DNA of 64,000 bases from Dicaeum eximium (Eukaryota; Chordata; Aves; Passeriformes; Dicaeidae), in assembly GCA_013396995.1 (NCBI GenBank), contig VWZP01010273.1, forward strand, positions 434,001 to 498,000, read 5' to 3'. Every line of letters starts with the position of its first letter. Position 1 is the first letter of the stretch. The position numbers and the translations under genes are program-made. The notes under the pieces are model-generated. The model was not told the origin of the DNA. It worked only from the letters and a program-made list of their open reading frames with translations, and searched no databases. Shown piece by piece: positions 1 to 15,200 of this stretch.

Positions 1-1340
1 AACAAAACCAAAAGATTTAAAGCTTTCTTACACAATTCAAGTAATTTCCTGTTCAGCTGTTTCTTATGTCATGCACAGCAACTGATCGTTGCTATGTTTT
101 TGAGTGTGGAAAATTGGAATTAATTTCTTGCAAGGAACAGCTACAAAATCAGGGATAGGACCTTAATCTATCATGCCAACTACAGCTTGATGCAAACAAC
201 TACATTTAAGAGGCTGGATCATTTGATTACACTACAAGTCACCAATGTATATTTTGCCTTAAAACACTTTTTCATATTAGTCTTTCCCCCTCCAGTGTAT
301 TTGGTGTATTTTGGGGCTGTTCTGTTTTTGCTTTTTAACATTTGCTACAGTTTTGTATTGTTAAGAAGGAAGAGCAAAGCCAGGAAGAATCAAAAAACAA
401 AGAGCAAATGTTCTTTTGTTTTTCTGTTACCTCCACCTACTTCGGGCATTCCAGGACAAGCTCAGTTATATGTTTGTAACAATGTTTGATCATGATCTGC
501 ACTAGCAATCAAGTACAGCACAGTTTCTTTAGATTTTCCCCGTTATTACAAACAACAGTTTTTCATCATAAAATCTCTAAAAGCACACATGTTCTTAGGG
601 CAAGGGAGATGAGGATGTGGGATGAGAATAGGGAACAGGAGGAACACAATGACAAGGATTGCGCTTCTTCTTGTCTCATTCTCAGTAATTCCTCCTTCTG
701 CTGCCACACCCCATACATACCAGGCACTTCTCTCTCCTTCTCTATCAGCCATCTGAATGGTCTTCTTGTCCTTCCTCCTGCTTTTTTTTTTGTTGCCTTT
801 ACTCCCCTATCTTCCTTTTCAGAACTCCATTGCTTTTCTCAGGGTTCCTCATTAGATCTCAAAACTCACATTTTCCTTTCTGCTCAACTTGCATTCAACT
901 GCTATCCCCAATTTTCTTTGGTATTGCTGTTTCCAGCACCTTGTACTCATTACATTCACAAATATAATCATGATGATACACCAAAGAATCTATATACATT
1001 AAAAAGAATTTCTCATGATGCTTTAGCATGACAACCAATCATTACTAGTCATCTGCAGGACTTACATGTCCTGTAGATTTAACTGCTTCTGTTTGGTAGC
1101 CTTCCATTGTTAAACACTTTGGACTGTTCTTAATAGATACTTTTTTTAAAAAAAGGATTTCTCTCTCATTCATCATGTTCTTGATTATTAATCAAGATTC
1201 CATTTTCTCCAGCTAAAACCAGAACATTTCCTAATGAACAATCCCCTTTGCAGAGTATCATTATAAATTCTCTGCTGTATATCAAAAGACTTCCCAGTCT
1301 GCCCCTGAATCCCAACCACAATGTCTCTGGCACTGTATTT

Positions 1341-1455
1341 CATAGTATCATAGAATGGTTTGGGTTAGAGGGGACCTTTAAAGATTATCTAATCCAATCC
1401 CCCTGAAACATACAACCAGTAGGGGCATCTTTCAGAAATCAGGTTGCTCAGAAAC
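1341..1455 (-). mobile_element. CR1 LINE 3'-end fragment
   Basis: Begins CATAGTATCATAGAATGG followed by TTTGGGTTAGAGGGGACC and runs to AGGTTGCTCAG: the reverse complement of the avian CR1 3' end. Truncated and diverged; no coding capacity. Confidence 0.85.
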
Positions 1456-4400
1456 ACTGCCCTTTAAGCCTGTGTTTCCTAACACAGATAGGAACAGATC
1501 TCTGCTCTTATGCAGACAAAGACTCATGCACACATCCCTTCTGTTTCCTTCCACTGACATTCACGTCACTTCCGCTCTTTCAAGATGCCAATGTCAAGCA
1601 TCATCTTTGGCTTTTCCTTTCAGCTCTCCTTGTATCAGTTACCTACATTATCCCACCCTTTGCTATTTTCTGCCTATTTAATATCCTTTCTCGTAATACA
1701 TCCTTTGGTGTTGTCCAGTTCTGTTTTAAATGCACCATTAGCATTACAGTGGAAATTAAAATTACTAGGCACCCTTACTGGTTCATTCAACATGAATAAA
1801 CATTTCCATCTGCCACACAGCAAATCATTTCAATCTTTGACAAAACAAAACACTCTCTGAAATCAATAGGAACATTGAGCCAAAATGAAACAAGAGGTTT
1901 TTAATAAGTAATGTATATTATTGCTTATACATAACAGAGAGAATATTCATCACCATTCTAGGTTTAACTTGGAGTTAGGCATGGAGAAAACGTGTCACAA
2001 ATTATTACAGCATACAGCCATACCAGTCCTCCATCCTTATATTTGGCAAATATCCCACGTAAATTCATCTAACCACCAAAGCAGTAACAAGAATATCCTG
2101 ATTTCTCTTTTCAAAGCCAAATTCTACACAAACAGTATGACACCTAGGCCATCCCTCACATTAGATACCAGTAAATCTGAAATAAAGCCTAACAAAGGGG
2201 ACATATTCAAGCAGACCAGACAAGCATTTGCCAGAGCCCTTCTGATGGTAAGCAAGGGACGGCTGGCACTGGCACTGGCACTGCAGACTGACATTTCAAG
2301 CCAATGTTTGAACTGCCGTGAATGATCAGATTACGTGTTTTTATTTAAGCACGAAAGACTTTGAAACAGAAATAGGAATTTCAGCAAGCTGCAGGTTGAA
2401 CAAATTGATCCTGTACAATTTACTGTTCACTTTTGCTCAAGAGAGGAAGTTTAAGAAATTTACACTACATGAGTCAAAGAAATTGATGGTTTTGTACTAG
2501 CACTATATCACTGCCACAGGTTCAAGCTAAACCAATCACTTTTTAACTAGAAAGAGGCCTGAGACATGATGTTCTGATCTCAATCTGAACTTCACAAAGT
2601 TCATAGTGGTAAAAGTTACAATTTGGCATTTGGCTTAGGATCTTCTCCACTTTTAACACTGAAGATTTTTTTTTTTTAAAGTAACAGCAGACTCACTTCT
2701 AAAAAGTTTATTAGAAATCAATGAATAAGCTCGATCCAATCTCATTTCAACATTGTAAGAAGTCTAAATAGGTGTCTTTTAGCACTGCAGTTATAATAAA
2801 CCCCTCTAAGGCTCTCCGGGAGTCTAGTATGGATGTGAATTCCAATATGAACAGGATTTGAGGACATCCCTGGACAGATTTGCCTGATAATTACTGTCTC
2901 AACTGCAAACTTCAGAGACAGCAGGATTTTTAGATCAACAGCGCCCTCTAATTGATTAGTGCTGTATTGTGATGGTTTTCTTCAGTACTGCAGTAAAAAT
3001 CATTCTGTTTTCCACTTGAAATTAAAACACAGGAGGTGGCCAAAGAATTGCAGACTTTGAAAGCCTAAAGACAGAAAGTATTTCTTCTGATACACAAACA
3101 TCCAAAAATTGCATGAAGAAAGTATACTGTTCAAATGCAGAATCTGAAAAGAAACACCTTAGGACCATTTGAATTTTCTTGGGGTTAGATAAGTAAGCTT
3201 TGGGAAGAAGATGGTTTTGCACCATTGTTTGCAATATTCATACACACAGGAGGAGTTAACAGGCTGGCAGCACTTCTAACCATTCTGTTTCGGGGCTTGA
3301 TTTTGGTTTGCCTTCTGCTGCACTGCAGTCAGTGATCTTTGCAGACCATCCATATAGTAGAAGGGAATAAATACCTAGTAAAAGGGCTGTATAAGGATGT
3401 GCTTTCATGATCAGATAAAGCAATTCTGAAATGCATGATGTTGAAAGGGCAGAGCAGATACAACTTGCCACACAACAGCACAAGCAAGAGAACCAACACA
3501 CATGTGCACACACACAAAAAAAAAGATTTTAAAAAATCTGTAAAAACAAAAAGTGAGGGGGACAGGAGCAGTCTTAGGGTATCTGAATCATATAATCTGC
3601 ACTCTGAAAATGCAGAAAAGAGCAATCAAGAACCCTTCAAGAGTAAATGGCTCTATTTTTTATCAACATACAGTCAGAAAAACTGACTCAGCACAGTGGG
3701 CAGAGCTGGGAATGTCCCATATCAACAGAGGAAGTTCAAAGCACTACTGGAGGCAAGAAAGATGCTCCCAACAGTTACATTCAAGCCGAGTAACAACAAA
3801 GGGAAAAAACTAAAGTTTGATGCCTGGTACTGCAACACACAAGAGGGACATAATTAATTTCAAATGACCTATCAGTCTGAAGGAGACATTCTTTTACAAT
3901 TCTGGATATCTTTACTCCTCAATCAAAACAACCACAACCACTCAGAACAACCACAAGGTCCACTCAAAAATATTCAGGGGCATAAGATTCCAAAAGCATA
4001 AGTTCTGAAAGGAAAAGTGGCTCGTTAACAATGAACATCCACAAAAAGAAGATTTTCATGGATGAGAATGCTTTCCACTGACCCTCACTGAAAAAATACC
4101 TGGGAATGCCATGATGGAACAGTAACACTGAGCACACTCATCATGTGAACCTCACAAGCAGCAACTATAAACTCTGTCAACTTCATTCTTTCTAAATGCA
4201 AGAGCACCTCAGTGAAATACAGGGTCCCAGAAAGGAGGGGTGTGTTTGCATCTTGGTTTTGCTCCTCCTTAAAGATGAGCTATGAACTTAACTTACATAA
4301 ACATACTAATTGACAGGTCACCTATTCAATACAATAATCAGGCCTGAAGATTTCAGTATATGTAACAAGTACTGTGCTCAGCTATAAAGACCAATTTCTC

Positions 4401-4551
4401 TCCTTGATGCTCGTTCAGCAAAACATATGCTGCAGGCTTAAATTCTAATGACGCATAGCAAATACACTTTTGGTATCATACTACATATCTAAACAATTTA
4501 TGGAGTTCTGTTATAGTTACAGAACAGCATAAATCCATAAACTATCATGTT

Positions 4552-4968
4552 TGCAGTGGGTTGATCCTGGATGGATGTTAGATGCTCACCAAAGCTGCTC
4601 TATCACCCCCCGCACAGTGGACAGGGGAGAGAAAATAGAAGTATTGAGGGACCAGGTAAGGACAGGGTGAGATTACTCACTAATTACTGTCACAGGCAAA
4701 GCAGATTCAACTTGGGCAAATCAGTTTAATCTTTATTTTACATCACCAATCCAACCAGAGTAGGATAATGAGAAATAAAATGAAATCTTAAAGTAACTTT
4801 CCCCCACCTCTCCCTTCTTCCTGGTCTTAACTTTGCTCCTGATTTTCTCTACCTCCTCTCCACTAAGCACCTTAGAGGGATGGGGAATGGGGGGTTGTAG
4901 TCTGCTCATCACACTGTCTCTGCTGGTCCTCCCTCCTCAGGTTTTGCCATGCAAACCCAATTACAACA
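4552..4968 (+). mobile_element. Avian LTR-type repeat with internal deletion
   Basis: Starts TGCAGTGGGTTGATCCTGG; contains GGTAAGGACAGGGTGAGATT and TAGGATAATGAGAAATAAAA; ends TTTTGCCATGCAAACCCAAT. These are parts of a widespread avian LTR whose middle section is missing here around 4935. Recognised from memory; family name left open. Confidence 0.65.
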
Positions 4969-6058
4969 TTCTTCATTTTTTGGTTGTTGACTGACCTCAA
5001 AGAATGTACCTAACAAGTAAAATTACCTCAAAGTACAGTAGTACTACAGTAAGTAGAAAGAAAAACAGGTCTTTCTCAGTCTCTAATTTCCTGCCATAGC
5101 CTGGGAAAGAATGCCAAGATTTTGTATCAAACATTACGTGAACCCTCAAGCACACCTAAATAATTTCACACAGAGGAGGATAGCAGGAGAGGAAGTGAGA
5201 TCAACTCCAAGGGAGACCATTCACATATGAGACAGGGATTTGCCTTTACACAGCTTTGAAAGAAACAGAACAAGTATGTAAAAACACCTCCCCCAATGCC
5301 ATCTCAGGTTCCAGCTACTTGTGGGTAATCAATTGCCTCACAAAGAAATAGCACCTGCCATTTAATATCCTGCAATAGGTTTTTCTTCCACTAGTTCACA
5401 CAATTATTCATTGAACCCAACTATCCCCATTTATTCCCTGCCTAAGGCACCCTAGAGAGTTCCACTTTATATTATCATATAGTCATGCCCAAAACAAAAG
5501 TAAAAGCTCTAGATTTTGGAAGTTGAAAACATAGGTCCACTTCACATTTTTTAATACTGGATTTGTTTAAATATTACAGTGCACAACAGAATCTGGCCAG
5601 TCTCTATTTTTGGAAACAAAAACAACATCAATTCTGAACATTTCCCTGAAGTATCAGTTAAATACCATGATATGTTTCTGTATAGCACACTTTCCAGGGC
5701 AGTGTATTATAAAACACTGAAACCAGTGCATAGAATAAGCCTTTTGATTAAGTTGAGTGCTTATGGCCCACATTTTAAGAATGAATTAATCCCAGCCCTG
5801 ACACTAACATGTTTTGACACTCAGAGCTTTTCACTTCACCTCACTATATATTCACTATTTTCTATTGTACAACAGACATAATCATTCTTTGCCTGCTTTG
5901 TGAAGCCTTCTGAGAATTGCAGCAATAAAGTACCACATATAAAGAGATATGCATTTATATTGAAATGCACCTATTCACAAAGGGCCATCAATTTCCAACT
6001 CACTAGTTAAACCATTTTTATAAGCTTTCATTCACAAAAAAGCACATGAAAAATTTAC

Positions 6059-6240
6059 CTGCTCATTTTTGCAGATCCATACAGTACTCCCCTGAAGTAG
6101 AATAAAGATTTTGGTTTTGTATCCTTTCAGCTCAAGATATCCGCTTTTCTCCGGGGTGACAGAAGTTCGAGACTGAGAGTTATTTTCAGACTGCAATTTC
6201 AAGGCATTGAGCATCGTATTAACCCAGTCATTTCTTTCTT
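6059..6240 (-). CDS. ARAP2: ARAP2 coding exon 8 (end of PH1, start of PH2)
   Basis: Acceptor CTTGTTTAG, donor CAG|GTAAAT. Starts with the PH1 C-terminal helix (EERNDWVNTMLNALK, Trp 554), crosses a short Ser/Gln linker to TPEKSGYLELKG, and enters PH2 with KIFILLQGSTVWICKNEQ. Ends in phase 0 at residue 609. The next exon (rest of PH2, then ArfGAP) is not seen between 1 and 6058. Confidence 0.95.
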
Positions 6241-9200
6241 CTAAACAAGAAAAAAACATTGGTCAAAGACAGTTAGTTAACCAGCAGCTTCATTCCACTC
6301 CACACATTTTGGTGTTGGTTTTCCCAACGTTGTTGCTACACTGGTTGATGGTGCAGCTACAACAAACAGAGAGAACATCCACATCAAGGAGGAAGTGTAA
6401 ATAAAAATAATGAGAATCTGTATCAGTGGATGTGTTAGAAGGACAGCCATCCAATTAACTCCCAACAACCAACACACCAATACAAACAAACTGATGATGG
6501 AGATTCTTAAAAACATGATTGCTAGTTCTGAGATACAGAACATCTGTATTCCAGACATCTTAAAGGCTGAGGTGGCAGACAGGTGGCTTGTTCACCTTCT
6601 GGAAGCCAGATCAATGGGAAAGAATGACAGCAGTTATGTAAGAAGAAACCAGGGAGCCTAAACATGATCTGTCACTGAAGAGGCAAACCATCACCAGTGC
6701 TATTCCATGCTTGGCCATGCTTTTAAGAAAAAAACATTGGTAGTTTACAATCTATTCCATTAAGGTGTGGTGGTTAAGCTTGATATTGTCAAGGGTACTG
6801 AGTAATTAAGAAAGTGTCTGTTTGAGCGTCTCTGCATGCATTATTAATGTAACATCTTACAAATACATGAACACAAGGAGGTGAAGTAATAAAGTTTCGC
6901 TCAGTCTCATTCACTATGTTCAGACATTTGACCAGACTAAGATCAATATACCTTAATGCTGAGTAGTCCAAATGAATTAGGTTTGCCTTATGCGACTGGA
7001 ATATCATTAATATTTCAACTGTTTGCTCATAAAGAGCTACATCCCAAAATATATTGGAGGGGGGAAGGTAGAGGGAGAGAGGGAGGAATTGGAAGTTCTA
7101 TACATAGCATGTATAAAGCGGTAAAATTAGCATGGCAGACTGAAGGGAGCATTATTCAAATAATAACATGTTTACTTCATAAATACATACTTGCATGTGT
7201 GCAACATGAAGGAACAAATACACAAATTTAGGTATCATAAAATACTTTGTAGAAAAGGAAGACAGCAGCCTGACAGATTAGCACAGGGAATGTGATCCAA
7301 GTGTTCCTGTAAAAAGTCTTGCTTTAAAATACATATATGCTGTCTTGAAATACTCCAGTAATCTTTTCAAAGTACTTTAGTATAGCTGAGGGCATCAAAT
7401 TACTCTAGAAGTGGTTTTTTTTTAATGGTATTTCACTCGGGTGAAACAAAATCTCACCACATCTGAGCAAGTTATGCTCTAATTCACTGCTATGCCTTCT
7501 TTCTTTCTTTATTTTGCCTCCAAAAGCCCCTAAACTTTCCAAACCATTATATATAGTGCTCTTCCCTCTAGATATTTAAATCCATCCAAAAGTAATGCAT
7601 TTCTGATATCTCAAAATACATATAAAAGTCTCCATTTCAAAATCTTTGAAAGAAGTTAAGTACCCTTTGAATAGTCCCAGAACAATTCCCAACCACAAAT
7701 CCACAGAAGTAATAGCATCAAGTAATAGTTTTGGTTTTTGCAAATAACAGAAATCAAGCAGGGTATTGTTTACATACTTTACTGGGAATACATCATCCAG
7801 TTCTGGATACAGTAAGGGCCAAATTCCTTATACAATAAGCATTTCTAACCTTAAGTGAACAGCTTTACAGACAGGTTACTATGTCCAAAGATGGTTATAT
7901 ACTACATGAAAATGGAATTTCATGTATAACAAGTGGTTGCTCTGAATATATTTTACAAGTCAGTAAAAGTTTTTAACATTTTTATAGTATCCAAGGTTAA
8001 AGTCCACAAAACAAATTGCAGCCCTCCAAAACATATTGCACCAAGATGGTTATATTCTAATTTCTGAAAAAAAATTTAAAATAAATTTAGAAGAGAAATG
8101 CAAAAATAATAAAGAAATACATATTTTTAAACTCAGCTAAGAGCATAAAAATGACTGAAATTATTTGAGTCAAACCTGATAAGAAGGATTTGTTCACTGA
8201 TGCTGCACTCCTGTTACAGCCTGCAGCAAATGTTTACAACCAACTATAACCCATAAAAATGGGATTTGATAATGGAAATGCTGAGAGACCCCAGAGCTAT
8301 AATGGCTCTGGTATGTACTGCTGTAAATACATATTCCACAATTCCTTTTTTTCTAGGCATTCATTTTTATTTGATTGTTTCCATAAATAAATCATACATG
8401 CACTGATATTGATTCTATGTATTACAGCTGTAGGTTGATAAAGCATTCAATCAGAAGGCATACTATCTTCCTTGCTGCAATTTACATTTGTAATCTCTAT
8501 CAATACCTGGCTAAAAATACTGTATAGGACAGAAAACCTTGGATTTCCTTTGATCACAATATCACATCCAAGGCATCATTCATTGTCTCTTCATCAATTT
8601 TTTATCAAGTGGTGACTTAGAGATGTCTGAGAGCACACAGGCTGTAAGAGCTGCTAGTGAGGCTTGAGAAATGTTCAGACAAATTAATCTTTGGGAAGGA
8701 TGGGGGAGGAGGCAGAAGCATCAGGAAAATAGTCTTCTCATTTTGATATTTGAAAAAGCCATAGCACAACAATTTCCATTACAGTTATCTGCAGTTTTAC
8801 TTGAAGAGTTTAAACCAACTGGATTCCATAAATATTTCTCATAATATAACAAGTTATATTTCACAAACAGAATTTATCAATAGTGATTACACGGCTTTTT
8901 GGCAATTTTTAGAAACACTCATCTTCTACTTACCTTCTTTATCCACACGGAAAACAAAAGTCCTATGGGATGTGACAACTTCAAACTTATTCTCCCCATG
9001 AACTCTTACTGTTGCTATTGCAGAGAGCAGAATTATTCCTTTTGAGAACACTTCCTGTAATAAAAAGGCAATCAAACTATTTAATTCCCATGGAATTTTA
9101 AATTTCTCTGATGTAATACTACTTGTCATGGAAGGAGCATGTTCCTTAGGAAATTCACCACACTTAATATAACTGAATAAGTGAACCCCTTCACTACTTA

Positions 9201-12200
9201 CCTATGACCAACTTCACTGTTCTGGACCTATGCACACCTACTACCTTCTAAAATAGAATAAAATCCCATGATGAGATAGATTGCGCATATTTGAGATTCA
9301 GCTTCATAAATTATCTCATGGCATTAATATTGCAAAATATCCCACTTTAATTTACAATTTTATGCTAAAGTAAATTACATTTACTATCTTACAGAAAAAT
9401 AATTTTAAAAATATATAATTATTATACTTGTATAATAGAATCAGACATGGGAAAAATATTATAGTTTCTCCAGGCAGAGAATTCCAAACAGTTTTGCTGT
9501 TCCCCAAGACCTTGCCACTTCAGTGGGTAGCCAATAAGAAAAGTAAATTCACTGATTTTATCCCTAAGTTTGAATACAAATAAGGGCAATTACACTGGAA
9601 ACATTCACTGTCCTGTCAGTGCTAACAAGAATGCTCTAGCTTGGATCAGGTATGTGCTTTTCTGCTATATGTTTGTGCTGGTTTGGGCTGGGATACAGCG
9701 AATTCCCTTCACAGTAGCCAGCATGGGGCTATGTTAGATGACAGAAATAGGGTTCACAACACAGGGGTGTTTCAGCTGCTCCTGACCAGTGCTGGCACAG
9801 AATCAAAGCCTTTTCTGCTCCCTGCCCCACGCCACCCCCGAGGAGGCTGTGGGTGCACAAGAAGATGGGAGGTGACACAGCCTCCCATCAGACCCCAGCA
9901 GACCTGAGGGACACCCACACCACACGGCAGCATGTTCAGGGTATAAAGCTGGGGGATGTTCACCGTGATGGACTTTGTCTCCTCATGTAACCATTTAGCA
10001 GAATAGAGTCCTGCTCTCCTGGGGATGGCCAAACACCTGCCTGTCCATGAGAAGTGGTGGATTAATTCCTTGGTTTGCTTGCGTACACAGCTTTTGTTTT
10101 ACCTCCTAAAGTGTCTCTACCTCAACCCACAAGTTCTCATGCTTATTTTTCTGATTCTCTCTCCATCCTGACTGGGAGAAGAGTGAGTGGGTGTGGGGCA
10201 TGGTTGCTGGCTGAGGTTCAGCCACAATAATTTGGGGTCAGCACAAATTTTCCCAATATTTTTATATTTCCAATAGGTTAATACCTATTAGTAACCTATA
10301 GGTTAATAACCTATTCAGGACAACTGAATGCAAGACAATACAAATGCAAGATAGGAAAAAGGAACTGCTACAGGTACTTCCTTCAAGTAGCTCACCTTCT
10401 AACCTAATTAACCTAAGGGTTTGGGGTGGGGGTTAACAGGAAGAAAAGCTGAAGCAGACATGCAGTTCAGAAATACATCTCCCTTATTTCTGGATTCCAG
10501 AGTTAATGCTGCTCTTGTCTCCACTATGCTTTCATCAACTCATTTTCTGACCAAGACAACTCAGATATACTGATAAAATTTATGATTCAGACTCAGTAAT
10601 CGTCTGAGTCAGCTCCCCATAAAGAAATTGTGCTGTAATAACTTCCCTCCCAAAAATAAATAATTATATCAGACTTCATACAAGCACTCAAGGAACATTG
10701 TGAATGTGAAGCAAGAAGGATACACTGGATTTTTTTTTTCTGAGCTCAATATACTAATGTTGTTTCACTTTGAGGTACTAATAAATGTCAGTGAAGGTAG
10801 TTTAGTGGATAAATAAATAGAAATATTAAAATGCAGCAGAAGCAAGCATGTTACTAAAGTTACATACAAGGAATAGTCAGAATGACCATAGATAGAATTG
10901 CATAGCTATTTTCATTATGGCTATATTTGTTAAAAGAGTGATTTTAACATATTTTTAATGAGGTTCGATATTAAGTTAACTACTGATCCTTCCACAGTAA
11001 AACAAAATTTTTACATATACTGTTTCTGTAGGTGCTCAGTTATAAATATCTTACGGTGTTTGCAGGCATCTACTGGCTGTATTTGGTACTACTGCGAGAG
11101 AATAACACTGCTGGAAGTTACAACTATTTTATTTCATTTGCTCAAAAAAAAAGTCGATTTCCTTTTAAGCTGAGCATAGTTTTGCTTTGCTAGTTAAACA
11201 ACCATCCATCATCCTTTTTAAAGCTTTGTTCTTCAAGGCATACATATTTTCAAATACAGTTTACAACATGATATTTTATCAATCTATCTTTCTTGTGCAG
11301 CAGCTTTTCTTTCATGTGCAAAAAAAATGGCTGTTAAAAAGCTCTTGTAGATCAAGATACAATACCTCTCTTTGAAATACTCTAGACTAGAAATTAGGTG
11401 AATTATTTAAGAATATAGAAAACAAACCCAAACAAATACAGCCAAGAACTTCACAGCTATTTATTCTGTTACTGAGTGGTGTACACTAGTTTTAGAGCTG
11501 CTAAGAATTCTCTGACAAAAAAATTTCTAGTGGAGGAAAGCAAAATGTTTGAGTGGGTTTTTTAATATCAGCTGGTTTGACAAACTTTTATTTTCAAATA
11601 AAGCCCAACATCACTCCTTGACAGTTGTGATTCAGAGATGAACTAACGGATCCTGGAAAATACCATTTTGGATTACTTTGGTTTTACTTCCACAACAGAT
11701 TAAATATGACCCATTTCAGTAATGACAGTGGTTCACCTGTTTTGCAGCGATTTTCTCTCTTTGTGATGTTCATTTGTACTGTGACACAACAAAATACTGA
11801 AGTTCTCCACTTGAAGAGTGAAATCTTTTTCCTAAATCACTAATCATTTGTCAGGGATGCTAAGCTGTTTTAAATAAAAATTTTCAACATAACCAGAAGT
11901 TTTTGCCTTACTAGAAAGTGCATGATAAAACACCAGCATTCTGCCAAATGTAGGAAGAAATTTGAAACAAAAATTGTGCATATAGGGTAGCTGAAAAAAC
12001 TTCTCCAATTCTACCTTCCCCTCTTCAGTTAACCACACTCTGTTGAGACAAAGCCATATGGGATATTGCTCTGATTACATCAGCTTTCTCAGGACCAGGA
12101 ACACAGAAGAAATGAGAGCAACACAGATTCAACTCAAAACTTTCCCTAGGTCAGATGCTGTTTGTTAAAAGCTGAATCTTTTTCCATGTATGCAGATACA

Positions 12201-15200
12201 AAGTAAGAAAGAGATCGCTATCAAGTAGAAGCTGATACACAGCTAAAATAAGGTTAGGAAAATATTTATAAAATTAGTGTTTAAATCATTCAAAGAAGCA
12301 TTCATATGGGCATTTTCAGGAATAATATTCTCTGTATCTTCCCTCTATAGTCTCTGGTTCTGTCACTCTTCATTAGCCATGCGGTACACTTCCCCTTCCT
12401 GAGAACCTCACTCCTCTCTAGTTCCTAATTTGAATGACAAATAGAGCTATTTAATATTGGTAGTGTTTCTGGGTAAAATAAACTGTTCCATTCCACTGAG
12501 TCTAACCTTCTCTGCTTGTAATAAGAAGAAAAATATCAAGTATGGATTGGTTTCCTTCTGAGAACTACTTTTAATTGATACATTAAAGTGAAAGTATAAT
12601 TTCTTTATAACATGCTTGTCTGTGTAGGAACACAGACAAGCATGTTGTGTTGTCCAAAGACAGCATTGTGTTGTCCAAAGACAAACCCAATTACAATAGA
12701 CAGAACTTGTCATTAAGTTCTAAAATTAAAACAACAGCTTCACCACTTAAGTATACAAATGGCCAGCTATGTAGGTAGGAAGGGGGACATGCAAGGCCTT
12801 GCAAGGAGCTCAAGCTGCATGCAGGTCTTGATGGGTCTGCAAATAGTTGTTTGTAACCACCACACAAGCAACAGCAGGAAATGCTGATATCAATCTTGCA
12901 TGCAATATGAACACTCCAGCTGTGGAGACAGTGATCCAGCAGAGACCACTGCACCAAAAACTCATTTTCTTGAGTGACACCACTGCTCATTCAGCACAAT
13001 CCCATTGGGCACTAAGAAATACTGGCACCCAACTATGTTTTGTTCTATCTGCAAACTATGTTGAGTTTCACCAAACCCTCAGTTCCCAGAACTTGCTTGA
13101 GGCCTTGCAGTTCTCAGATATAACATTTCTTCACGTATGTGACTCACCAAGTTAACAAGTCAGACATCCAGATTTGGTCAAACTATATACACAGAGACCA
13201 AGCAGCATCTCCTTCAATACCCAGAGTATTGAGGCTTGGACTCAAGATTCCAGGAGAACTGAGACAAAGAGGCTTCAACACAAGTGTCTGCCAAGCTGCT
13301 GATAGCCTAACCTACCACACAGACCTTTTAAACAGAGGATGCAGAGTTGGTAGCTTCCTATGCATCGTGTGACGCACTAAACGTTCATTTCAGCAGAAGG
13401 GAATACTTCTGGAATCTCTTGTGACAAACAGAAGCATAACAAGTGCTATTCTAGCACAACTGGCCTCCAAGTAACATTTTCAGTGACTTTCAAAAAGAAG
13501 AAAAAAATAAAAAGAAATTCCCAGCACAGATACAAGACTTTAAATTATTTATTAGCATTTCTTTCCCTAATTATGATACAGATAGTGTTAAGCAAATCCC
13601 ATTGCTGTATTTTTTCAAGCATTTCTTAATTAACCACGCTTTTCTGCTCCTCTGAAGCCATGGGATCAATACTGCAAAGTGCAGTACCACTTTTTGTCAC
13701 TGCAATCCAAACATTATTCTCCTTATTCTATTGCTCCCTTCACCTACAAAATCATGTCTTCTACTGTAAGTGAAGCAAATTAAGCAAGTAAAAACAGATT
13801 GTTTCAAGTTTGCAATCAGTAGGCACAAATATCAATTGAAATAGTTTTTTGAGTTTGTTCTTAGTCCTGTCAGAAAATAAACAGTCTCATCCTACTTCAG
13901 TTCTTACATCCCCACCCCATAATAAGGCATCTATAGGTCTCTTACCACCAATCTGCATACTGTTTCAGAACTTCTACCTGAAACTGCATTTTCTTCCTAA
14001 TGTAATATGCATTTTCAACAGGAAATGGTTTCCAGCATTTAAAATAACACATACACATGTGGAAGGGAACCTCAACTTCCCTTAACATGAATCCTGCACA
14101 ATCACCTATCACTTTAAAGCCTAAAAAGGTTTTCACTACTTCCAAGAGGAAAAATTAATTCGTAAACCACAGAGAAAAAAAAAAAACTGTAGTGCTTTTA
14201 AGTGTAATTCCAAGAGAATTACAGGAATAAATGTTTTGTCCATGATTTAGAAATGCATTTTTGTATCACACATAAGAAGTGAACCACTTTAATCAAAGCA
14301 GGTCATGAGTCTGCAAGTGTTTCAGCAAGATTCAATCCTCAGGTATAGAAACAAAACCAGCCATATACATTGTAGTACTGTGCTGTTTTTGAACATTCCC
14401 ATTCAAACCTAACCTAGTTCCATGACATGCAATTATTCATAAAAGACAAACAGGAAAAAGACATTTTTAATCAAAGAGTCAACAAGTGTATAGGTTTGGG
14501 TTGGTTTTTTTTAAATGGTCTTCCATGCTACTTTTAATTTCACTGTCACAAGCTCCAGCATGCTAGATTCACATGACAAGACACTGCAAACACCATCAAA
14601 ATAACATCTCTCTTAAAAGTGTTTAGCATGATCCTGTTCTGTTCTAAAAACAGCAGCAGTGTCAGTCTCTCACTAAAGTAAAAAAAATCTGATGACATCT
14701 ACCTGGAAAGGTGAGTAATACAAGCCCTTCTAGGAAACAAAAGGATGAATATTGTTGTTGGTGTCACGTCAGGGGTGAATCGAGACTCTTTGACTCCAAT
14801 ATCAGAAGGCTTATATGATTTATTAAAATGACTCCATTGTTCAGAAGGATTTTGGGCTGTATGTGCCCAGGTTCTGAGCTAACATCTTTTTGTCTTCATG
14901 CTCAGACCCTAAACTCCTCGTATGCCATAAAATGCTTATAAAGTCGAGACATAGCAATTCTTTATACTACATGTTGAGAGAGAGAAGGCTCCCATCCCCC
15001 ATGTGGGAGACAGGGCAGCCAAACACCATCCTGTGCTTGAACACACACACAAAGAGATTTGTTTTTATAGAAATCTGTGCTTAGAAGTGAGCTTTTCCAT
15101 GGAAGGAAAAACTCAGCAAGTTTGCATACAAGAAACTTATAAAATGTCCAGGTGACAGATGAACAACACATGAAGACAAGGACACCTTAAAATATTTGAA

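Larger units (their letters stand above)
1..6058. other. ARAP2 intron 8, partial
   Basis: Intron after coding exon 8. Holds one CR1 piece and one LTR-type repeat; otherwise unique AT-rich sequence. I searched the minus strand for the rest of PH2 and did not find it. ORFs up to 181 codons look like chance. Confidence 0.75.

Noticed and set aside
486..1031. 181-codon ORF, plus strand
   Set aside because: Low-complexity His/Ser/Phe content, no homology recognised, no splice or promoter support; antisense to an ARAP2 intron.
1921..2325. 134-codon ORF, plus strand
   Set aside because: No family resemblance; ends in a short GGCACT tandem; likely chance.
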